From Phallusia mammillata (Eukaryota > Chordata > Ascidiacea > Phlebobranchia > Ascidiidae), in the NCBI GenBank assembly GCA_003260075.1, contig QLIY01000228.1:1-64000 (forward strand): DNA of 64,000 nt. The letters run 5' to 3'. This document shows positions 60,001 through 64,000 of the stretch, piece by piece. Positions within the stretch are counted from its first letter, which is position 1, and each line of letters starts with the position of its first letter. The notes below the pieces were generated by a model. The model was not told the DNA's origin, made no database searches, and was given only the letters and a program-made list of their open reading frames with translations. The position numbers were made by a program, and so were the translations under genes.

Positions 60001-62717
60001 GCCTTTTCTTTCACAAAACCAAAATAAAAGCTTTCTGGGGACTTTGTTAATATTTTACTTTTCCGAAAACTTTTCATATATATGTGTGAAGCATAAAAAA
60101 CACAGCAAACAGTTTATTGCCAAAAAACATTGAAATGAACTGCAACATAGCTAACTTAAAACTGACATTCTTAAAACACAAAATTAAATTGATTCAACAA
60201 CGTACGATTAAGAAATCTTTGTTGAACTATGATTACCTTGCATGATTATGTTAAATACAAAATTATTTTTGCCTTATTATAGCACTAACATCAACAAAAT
60301 ATTTTTGGACCCTCAAGCAATCAAAATGGTTGAGCTCACACCATAAAACCAAGGTTCTGCAGTACAATCTTTTTAACACTGAACTGTTTACCAATTCATG
60401 TATGGGTCTAACTAAATCTATGTATGCGACCACATTTTCATGTGATAAAACATTTAAACTGACCATAACCACACATGAACTGACAGTGTGGGCATTAAAC
60501 CCTTATGACTTTGAGCAAATAAACTTAAGCCAATAAAATCTCTTGTAATCTTATTTCAAAAAAAAATAGTAAACAACTTAATCTCGCAGTAAGAATAAAA
60601 AAATACAAAACAGTTTCATGAGTGCATAACCTTTCATGTCAAACATGTTGACCGAAAACTCAGAATAAATAAAAACTGCTTCGAACCTTTGCAGGATTGT
60701 TTCATACATCTGTGTAATAATTTGACCTCCACCTCCAACCAATGACCTTCTTCGCATCATCGCCAATTCTTGTTGGTCGCTCTGACTTTGTCGCAGAAAT
60801 GCTTCAGTTTCAGCCTGCACAGTTTTGCACCAAGTTACGAAATTCAAAATCTGTCTTATATCTATAATGTCCACAATGGTTCATATGGAATTGGTAGGCA
60901 CAAAATTATATGCATGTAGTGTTCTTAAATGTTTAATATTGTTTGCCAACAAACAATTTGCAAAGTATAAGTAAAACTGTATGAGAATATTTAATCACAA
61001 AACCTTGGAATCAGCATGTTATCCATACAAAGTGTGGCAGGCAACAGTTTTTTAATAATTTTCTCACCTTGAACTCAGTGAGCTTGTTGTCGGCGGCAAC
61101 CACCTTCTCTTGCATTTTCTTCAACTCGCTTTCGATCAAATTTCTGTCGCTTAACGTACTTTGATGCTTTACCGTCAGGTCGGCCAGCTCCATCTCCTTC
61201 TGTTGAACGGTTTGTTGTAAAGCTGCCAATTCTGTTTGGAACTGGTTCTGGGAATACACTTGCTCTCCGAAGCTCAGCAAATCACCATTTTCCCCACTGG
61301 TTAAGTTACCTACAACATAACACATTGTATCTCAATTGATAAAACTGTTCAACAATACATTATTGTAGTTGCTTGAAAACCCACCTTCACCATTTGAACT
61401 TTTATTCATCTATAAAATTAAGTTTGTAAGTAGACAAGTTTCATTTTAAAAATAAACTGTTGATATTCTACATAAAATATATATAGTTGATATTTTGTAA
61501 TAAAGTAAAACATATTCGCACAAAAAACGTGTCTTTTCTCTGGTTTAATTTAACATTTTAGAATCCTGACCACAAACAATAATCGTGAACAAACCAGTTT
61601 TATCCCCAACGCAAACACAGCTTAGCAGGAGCGAGGAATGATGAATCATCAAATTAAACTTAGACGACTAAACTGACTCTGACTGTAAAATAAAACTAAG
61701 TGGAAAACTACCATGTTAAAATTAGAGAAACCCCCCAAGCAAAAAATATATACTTAACACATTGTACGTTTCTGTTTGCAATGTACATTTGGAAACCTGC
61801 TTCTAATACTTTTATTTTAACTTAAACTGGCCTTTCTAAATCAAAATCTAAAAAACAACTTCCTTTTTTTATTTCAAGAACTTTTGCGCACCATAATAAT
61901 CTTTTTGGTAACAAATTTTACTTTGTCAATTGGTTACAGACTGCACACCCAATTGGTACATGGAAAAACAAGTGATTTATTAGAGAGAGAGCAAGTTTTA
62001 GACTGCACAACTGATTATCACATGTGCTAGACCGTCTGAACAGTCTGTGCGACAGCTCTTCAACGTGCACTTGAACAAGCGAACTAGTGCCAGTACAGGA
62101 GCACACGTTCAGGCCTCGGCTCGAGAGCAAACACAAACATTGCCTGTGTACTTCAAAACCTTACGTCACAATTTGGAAGTTTCCATCAGTAAGTTAATAT
62201 TGTACAACTGATTTTTATAACCTGCACATAGCAGTTTAGTTGCCTAAGATCACTAGTTATTTGTGTATAAACCAGTATTAAACAGCAAGTAACGATTCTT
62301 TCTCGCAAAAAAATCTATACTAAGACCTGGCTATGTAACCACATGAAGCTGATGCAATATACAAATCATACTGTTACTGACTAAAACACAAGCATAACTG
62401 TCAAGTAGCCCCATTATTTGGTAATAATACATAAGATTTAACAGAACACATGTATTGTTTGTCAATGGTTTGTTTGTTTCAAAGTTGTTTTATTAAAAGA
62501 ACACACAAGGGCAACAAACCAACCAACCATTACACAAGCTAGGCCAGCAGCATAATGAACTTCTGAAAATCATGGAAATGAATAAACCTGTGTTGACTTT
62601 GGCAGGGTAGTGTTTTTGATTTGCCTTTAGCCAAGCGATATTATATGAGTTACAATGGTTGGCAAACAAGGTTGAAATTTACTTACTGCTCTCCTCTGTA
62701 CTTGGGGTTGTACTCAT
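35792..62717 (-). CDS. DLG5: DLG5-type MAGUK scaffold protein
   Basis: About 32 minus-strand exons with consistent phases, 5' to 3': 62687-62717 (or 61385-61409), 61068-61309, 60687-60814, 58253-58365, 56567-56625, 55734-55867, 55234-55318, 54660-54901, 52882-53008, 52143-52454, 51097-51264, 50589-50643, 50167-50234, 49809-49962, 49090-49311, 48315-48397, 47643-47731, 47270-47377, 46312-46392, 45822-45934, 45409-45568, 44238-44406, 43834-43942, 43045-43180, 42385-42585, 41484-41624, 39368-39538, 39189-39294, 38780-39012, 38328-38445, 36346-36461 and 35792-35904. Order: coiled coil, PDZ, Ser-rich linker, two PDZ, SH3, guanylate-kinase-like domain. LLEYNGINLRNAREEQAR, YNPE, RIPSKLA, RRSFFK and IDRLHKMQIYPIIIFI match the DLG5 family. 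DLG5 proteins are non-catalytic scaffolds for cell polarity and adhesion. About 1,460 codons are seen (human about 1,900). The terminal exon was not found. Confidence 0.92.
36120..36300. repeat. 75-bp duplication joined by C run
   Basis: ACAAAATATGATATATTTTT to GGAGTTTAAATAAGAAAA is present at about 36137-36205 and 36225-36290, on either side of the C run at 36214-36224. Confidence 0.7.
37058..37113 (-). ncRNA. hammerhead-ribozyme-like motif, well formed
   Basis: Minus strand: CTGATGA (37104-37098), an extra T, stem II GACAA/TTGTC with a TATTT loop (37096-37082), GAAA (37081-37078), minimal stem III and cleavage context CGTC (37077-37074). Stem I is ACA/TGT next to the core, an internal loop, then CATTTT/AAAATG (37113-37108 with 37063-37058). 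Same layout as 28368-28427. Found in an intron of DLG5, same strand as the gene. Confidence 0.55.
37455..37530 (+). mobile_element. Penelope-like tail with half a hammerhead motif
   Basis: CCGAAACGTCGGAGAAATAA keeps the GAAACGTC half, followed by ATAAAGCATG and TCGATTCGGGCCGTTATG. The CTGATGA half is not recognisable. A more decayed copy is at 36515-36575 (CCCCGAACGCCTGAG). Confidence 0.4.
38112..38260. mobile_element. hAT-like MITE, 149 bp
   Basis: Starts CAGTGTTTCTCAATC, ends GTTTGAAAACTCACTG. Flanks CTGCATTC and CTCTATTC agree at 6 of 8 positions, so the target duplication is decayed or doubtful. A right-end copy lies at 37330-37365. Confidence 0.45.
39368..39538 (-). CDS. DLG5: DLG5 SH3-domain exon
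   Basis: 171 bp, AG acceptor at 39540-39539, donor GTAAGT. Reads ALFDHMSERDNALRFKRNSI, then LLVENTFPDYTIGHWVAWLV and RGRIPSKLA. The order follows the MAGUK SH3: an early strand, the DILLV-type strand, a W-WLV strand and the IPSK end. The preceding exon (41484-41624) supplies GDHFYVR, the first SH3 strand. The following exon 39189-39294 ends RRSFFK, the hook segment before the GK domain. Confidence 0.9.
39585..39870. mobile_element. inverted pair of Penelope-like tails with hammerhead-like core
   Basis: The minus-strand copy (39700 to 39590) reads CTGATGA (39686-39680), a weak stem II, GAAAC (39662-39658), GTTTGAATAATAAAGC, then CGTCTATTTGGGGCGTTTAT. The plus-strand copy at 39805-39860 reads GCGTTTCATTAATAAAC, CGTCTATTTGGGCCGTTATT. 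Together they form an inverted repeat in a DLG5 intron. The ribozyme core is present once; its stem II is decayed. Confidence 0.5.
41484..42585 (-). CDS. DLG5: DLG5 fourth-type PDZ domain, two exons
   Basis: Exon 42385-42585 reads SEPRYVFLSGG, GHVKLVGGNAYGIYVASVQ, then LKVGDRIIEFN, ending at donor GTGGGA. Exon 41484-41624 continues VRFENTTLEGASIMTSQ and SLCVMYEPNKYKQIYATPGD. GIYV, VGDRIIEFN and the EPNKYK segment match the last PDZ of DLG5 proteins. The open frame past the 42385 donor (ENDLVICVW...) is intron, not exon. Confidence 0.85.
42133..42354. mobile_element. hAT-type MITE, relative of 18719-18934, in DLG5 intron
   Basis: Starts CAGGGGTTGGCAAC and ends GTTGCCGCCCGTACACTG. Internal GCGGACCGGTC and AACGAACTCCTC match the other copy in inverted orientation. 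The flanks do not match each other, so it is old or altered. It ends 31 bp from the exon at 42385. Confidence 0.5.
42695..42850 (-). mobile_element. SINE family A fragment
   Basis: Carries GTCTATGTAGACCAGCGATC, CATAGTACGCCAGGCCCATT and CCGAATCAAGCCGGTCTTCC in the order and orientation of the 4640 copy. No tRNA head is seen. Confidence 0.55.
43255..43320 (-). mobile_element. SINE family A head fragment
   Basis: CTAGTCTGCGGAGGGATTCG AACCCAC is a minus-strand B box with the family's adjoining CTAG...CTGC sequence. The A box is lost. Confidence 0.4.
43365..43595. repeat. duplication joined by C run
   Basis: CATATCAACGTAGTCGCTAC to GAAGTCGAGTCATCC is present before and after the C run at 43462-43470. 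The second copy holds a 41-bp segment (TTCGTTTACAAATGTTGAGA...) absent from the first. Confidence 0.7.
43834..44406 (-). CDS. DLG5: DLG5 third-type PDZ domain, two exons
   Basis: Exon 44238-44406 reads LPPGTDARYVSMIKGSEPIG, ISIVKSGDNSGIYVSRV, then AAKAGLEYGDQLLE. Exon 43834-43942 reads YNGINLRNAREEQARVIMSQ and DNIKILAQYNPE. The carboxylate loop is PIGISIV. LEYGDQLLEYNGINLR is the most diagnostic DLG5 stretch in the window. Confidence 0.92.
44470..44640 (-). repeat. DLG5: second copy of the DLG5 PDZ exon beginning, after a lone N
   Basis: 44470-44578 repeats the 5' two-thirds of the PDZ exon at 44238-44406, and 44579-44640 repeats the upstream intron. They follow an undetermined base at 44469. 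Differences are a handful of synonymous bases. Confidence 0.8.
44640..44765 (-). mobile_element. SINE family A fragment
   Basis: GGGTTCAGCCCCGAAGC, GTATATAAATCATAGCACGC and ACTAAATCAAGCCAATCTCC follow the 42695 copy in order, more diverged. Confidence 0.5.
44820..45350 (-). mobile_element. SINE family A copy in a 230-bp duplication
   Basis: TATGGCAAGGCGTAGGCTAG and, in the second copy only, the B box GTGGTGGGATTCGAACCCAC. The block TGTGATGATGTTTTGTACCG to GGCTAGAGAAAACC occurs at 44838-45062 and 45073-45298 across a C run. Confidence 0.6.
45409..50643 (-). CDS. DLG5: DLG5 Ser/Pro-rich linker exons
   Basis: Ten exons between the first PDZ and the later PDZ pair, all phase-consistent. They read, for example, SPGDLSPRSNERSPDYKH, KPSSSRFPWTRKNRNKSSTD, TPKPRPRPQINFNTFTPPSG, RMKRPQSAPMGPSQS, SRPSVSTSPDIQLPVTPSSE, SMSSASIVTPQTARSR, RTIDIHKRIRMPSDASVG and SSLSVESGLSTRSRK. 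Low-complexity, basic and Ser/Pro-rich: likely disordered and phosphorylated. A possible extra exon at 46465-46494 (HLHKR or SYPEASSQK depending on frame), cut by a C run at 46495, is unresolved. Confidence 0.8.
46620..46960. repeat. duplicated block across C runs at 46651 and 46806
   Basis: TCGGTCTGTCAACAAATAAA to GGCAAAAATACATG (about 130 bp) at 46663-46800 is repeated at 46826-46960 with few changes. A third C run at 46495 cuts upstream sequence. Confidence 0.7.
47885..47985 (+). repeat. dispersed repeat (family C)
   Basis: CAAGCCAATACCGTCGATCT, GATGAGACCTTATGTGTCGG and CACTGTCTGCAGC parallel 6850-6935 at about 80 percent by eye. Confidence 0.5.
48640..48870. repeat. 110-bp duplication joined by C run
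   Basis: AAAAGAGGTCTGCCCCTTCA to GAAATATATATCGTAT occurs at 48634-48744 and 48757-48868, with two or three differences. Confidence 0.8.
49378..49415 (+). ncRNA. hammerhead-like remnant lacking the CTGATGA core
   Basis: GACAAACGATTGTC forms a perfect 5-bp stem II with an ACGA loop and runs into GAAACGTC. Only CT of the 5' core remains; TGATGA appears deleted. Confidence 0.4.
51097..52454 (-). CDS. DLG5: DLG5 N-terminal PDZ region, two exons
   Basis: Exon 52143-52454 (104 codons) reads EHDSTKETKNKILGELRE, then SAIDAGDWDGLSQDVALRQ, RQRDVTVEMCPFVKNSICDG and ILNGDRLLAVNNVSVAEKTI. Exon 51097-51264 reads VNEMLSQNDVCELKLERSF then HEHVGSHDNMIDQLENGYGL. NGDRLLAVNNVSV and the following helix are PDZ-like, but no GLGF-type carboxylate loop is visible upstream. 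Human DLG5 has two PDZ domains here; only one partial one is seen, so an exon may be missing from the assembly or the domain is degenerate. Confidence 0.75.
51880..51990. repeat. 50-bp duplication joined by C run
   Basis: TTCAGTGTTTTTAAACTTCA to TTTTTTGTTGAT lies on both sides of the C run at 51931-51939. Confidence 0.75.
52775..52850 (+). repeat. dispersed repeat (family C), partial
   Basis: CCAGCAAACTGGAGCGTCGT and TGGCTACACTGGCCAATACG match the left part of the 6800 copy. Confidence 0.4.
53873..54241. mobile_element. hAT-type MITE with perfect 8-bp target duplication, 369 bp
   Basis: Ends CAGGGTTGCCAT and ATGGCAACCCTG are inverted repeats, flanked by ATCTTAAC on both sides (53865-53872 and 54242-54249). 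GTCCTTATTT recurs several times inside. It sits beside a SINE family A fragment. The open frame inside (53963-54289) runs past the element end and is not a transposase. Confidence 0.85.
54280..54500 (+). mobile_element. SINE family A, most complete tRNA-like head
   Basis: GAGGCAGGCAACGGTGCTTG leads to TGTGTAGCTCAGTTGGTA (A box), then GGTGGGTTCGAATCCCACC (B box). A C run at 54424-54433 follows, then GGGTGACCGGCTGATTCGGT and GGCCTGGCGTACTGTGATTT. It is not a working tRNA: the acceptor stem and anticodon arm do not close. Confidence 0.7.
54660..62717 (-). CDS. DLG5: DLG5 N-terminal coiled-coil exons
   Basis: Seven exons plus a choice of first exon, rich in E, K, Q, L and R: QTELAALQQTVQQKEMELAD, AETEAFLRQSQSDQQELAMM, YEQLSSSHEELRRKFAEESE, DKESMIRQLELMNERMESLQ, KDLARVRDERTKYKREYALV then MSERDSVHQDMNKLQDDL, KHSILEKQKFQEELETTKNQ, and LKQELYVAQCERKQALLEKE; exon 52882-53008 continues it (WRKLAFSERDKLGIELEESR). 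Heptad-like spacing fits the long coiled coil of DLG5. The donor of exon 60687-60814 is GTTCGA, unusual but phase-correct. A partial copy of exon 55734-55867 lies at 55910-55967 after a C run. Confidence 0.87.
55805..55985. repeat. DLG5: duplication of DLG5 exon 5' end joined by C run
   Basis: ACGCTTGTATTTTGTTCTTT to ATCGCATCGATACAAG is present at 55822-55898 and 55911-55984 around the C run at 55901-55910. Only the left copy continues into the whole exon. Confidence 0.8.
56091..56475. mobile_element. hAT-type MITE with 8-bp target duplication, internally duplicated
   Basis: Starts TAGTGGTTCCCAAC and ends GGTTGGTCACCACTG, flanked by GGTTAAAT at 56083-56090 and 56476-56483. GAATTCCTCTCTTAACATCT and the next 150 bases occur twice around the C run at about 56288-56298. 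The native element is probably near 200 bp. Confidence 0.75.
56930..57060. repeat. duplication joined by C run
   Basis: ACACAATGCCACTTAAGTTT to GACTAGATTATAACCC occurs at 56926-56988 and 56998-57061. Confidence 0.75.
57180..57540. repeat. block cut and repeated by three C runs
   Basis: CATGTGCAAAGCAAGCTACC to ATGGCAATTTTCAC occurs at 57215-57327 and 57429-57539. Between them, AGCCAAAATTGCAGTATAAA to ATACATAAAA copies 58446-58493, almost 1 kb further on. Confidence 0.75.
57605..57862. repeat. 125-bp duplication joined by C run
   Basis: ATATAATTGCAGCGGCCACC to GGGCGATTTGTG occurs at 57615-57734 and 57744-57862, with two substitutions. Confidence 0.8.
57920..58195. repeat. 100-bp duplication joined by C run
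   Basis: AAACCGTAACATGTAACATA to TTATGCTAAAAAATTG occurs at 57928-58023 and 58101-58196. Upstream of the run, 70 bp (ACGCCGATGAACCCCACC...) are unique. Confidence 0.8.
59279..60075. repeat. 390-bp duplication joined by C run
   Basis: AATTTGCATTAAAATATGCT to TTCCGAAAACTTTTC occurs at 59279-59669 and 59681-60075, nearly identical apart from TA repeat number and a few bases. It is the cleanest case of a joined overlap in the window. No exon inside. Confidence 0.85.
61385..61409 (-). CDS. DLG5: alternative first coding exon of DLG5
   Basis: 25 bp reading MNKSSNGE plus one base, donor GTGGGT, preceded by TTTATAG. It joins exon 61068-61309 in frame. It cannot follow exon 62687-62717, because that gives a TAA two codons on. 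So it is either an alternative start with a non-coding 5' exon or a chance match. Confidence 0.45.
62687..62717 (-). CDS. DLG5: first coding exon of DLG5
   Basis: 31 bp reading MSTTPSTEES plus one base, donor GTAAGT. Joined directly to exon 61068-61309 it gives SNLTSGENGDLLSFGEQ in frame. The ATG follows GGAAAAAA. No stronger upstream start was found. Confidence 0.6.
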
Positions 62718-64000
62718 TTTTTTCCTTCAACAAAACCAAAGCACAATGTTGTAGTTCAATATTGTTTCCAATAAAAACTTTTCACAGGTTTTTCCATCAC
62801 ATCTCCAGTAAAATCGTTTTAGACAGAAAACATAAACATTGACTCCCTATTCACCTGCATATAAACAATTTTAACTCACTTCATGTCATAACAAATATTT
62901 GATAAATTTAATCAAAAACCACATCACCTTTCCTTAAAAAAACAAAACGGTACTTGTTATGGTCAATTGGTATATAATAGAAATTTGTATTATTTTACTA
63001 ACAGAGACAGTTGATTATGAAGTTTATTGAGTGTGCATTAAACTTTATTTGAAAGAATCAAAATGGAAATCTCAAAATCAGTGTCACTGGGAAAGTTATA
63101 GCCATTAAATAAGTCTGTTAAACAAACACAAGTAAACTTTACACACTGACTGTATAAGTTGCAGCACAATGGATGTAATACCATTTCACTACATCAAGCA
63201 GCCATAAAAGTTTAGATTAAACTAACAGTCTATTTTTGACACATTACAACATTTTCTATCAGTTTTACACCAGTGCCATTTGGCAAAAGGCCAAAAAGCT
63301 TACACCTATAAAACAATCATGGTTTGGCCTAGCGATATCAAGTTACTTATTGTGTCTGATGTTGAAAGGGTGAAAGTAGGTGAACGATTTATGTGTGACA
63401 CCACTAACATGAAGTGGAAACGCAAGCATAACCATTTAACTTGCCCAATAGATATGTTGTTATAAAAAGAAACTAAAACTATTTTCATGTACTGACTAAA
63501 AATATATAACACACAAAAAATGATCAAACTGACACCTTTAAATTTAACTTCGGTAATGTTTGAAATATTGGAGCAAGTGTTTCACAATCAGCTTGATTTG
63601 GTAAGTTGCTCCTTGCAAGCTATAAAATACCTTTGCACAAATCTTTTAAGCCAAATCTTATTGATCAAGAGGCTTTTGCATATTTTTAAATTATTTCCAA
63701 TACTAATTCAGGAAAGTATTAAAAGTATTACCAACCTTTAACAACTTCCCAAATGACAATTAAAACTGAACCATTAAAAACAAATAACCTTTTTTGGAAA
63801 CAGTTTTTATCACACACATACGAATTAAGGATAACAAATTAAATCAGGTGTTTCAAACCTTACAAGTCAAATCTGGTCACAAATCCTGTTAATGTTACAA
63901 CTGCAAGAAAATAAGAAATTATCACATTGAGAGTGAATAGAGTGGTCTTGGAAGGGTTAATAGTTTTAGTTAATATGCTCACATGTCATTTACACCTAAA
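62718..64000. other. AT-rich flank upstream of DLG5
   Basis: Very AT-rich, with only short open frames (63280-63465, 63520-63741) that lack recognisable sequence or splice context. It may contain the DLG5 promoter. No repeat or RNA gene was recognised. Confidence 0.4.

Noticed and set aside
63280..63741. Short open frames at the right edge as genes
   Set aside because: AT-rich, no domain, no splice context and no relation to DLG5.

Overview
The window is animal nuclear DNA: AT-rich, split into many short exons with GT/AG introns, and full of decayed mobile elements. No prokaryotic, organellar or viral gene organisation is visible. Two tandem long-chain acyl-CoA synthetase (ACSL) genes, a single-copy DLG5 scaffold gene, small introns, frequent TGACGT(C/A)A sites and dispersed tRNA-derived SINEs suit an invertebrate deuterostome. 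I infer an ascidian such as Ciona; that name rests on overall character, not on a diagnostic sequence.

Layout: (1) 1-4054, minus strand: 3' part of a Gln/Asn/Pro-rich gene I cannot name. (2) 4055-13928: intergenic DNA with SINEs and other repeats. (3) 13929-21891, plus: ACSL gene 1, 13 exon blocks. (4) 22524-33110, plus: ACSL gene 2, a tandem paralogue with the same exon phases. (5) 33111-35791: intergenic/3' flank of both converging genes. (6) 35792-62717, minus: DLG5-type MAGUK, about 32 exons (coiled coils, PDZ domains, SH3, guanylate-kinase-like domain); its last coding exon was not found. (7) 62718-64000: AT-rich flank with no convincing gene.

The most striking global signal is about fifty runs of C (8 to 65 nt), all on the plus strand, with no matching G runs. 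At most of them the sequence after the run repeats the sequence before it with a few percent difference, or jumps to a nearby exon fragment. A lone N at 44469 sits at an identical duplicated junction. The simplest reading is that overlapping, probably allelic, contigs were laid end to end with a C filler. The window is therefore longer than the real locus, and several exons are duplicated, cut or put out of frame. The duplicated exons must not be read as biology without raw-read support.

The other notable signals are hammerhead-ribozyme-like motifs (two well formed, several decayed) attached to a repeat family that I infer is Penelope-like, three hAT-type miniature transposons with perfect 8-bp target duplications, two tRNA-derived SINE families, and ACSL proteins whose N terminus is a Glu/Gln-rich repeat rather than the expected membrane anchor.
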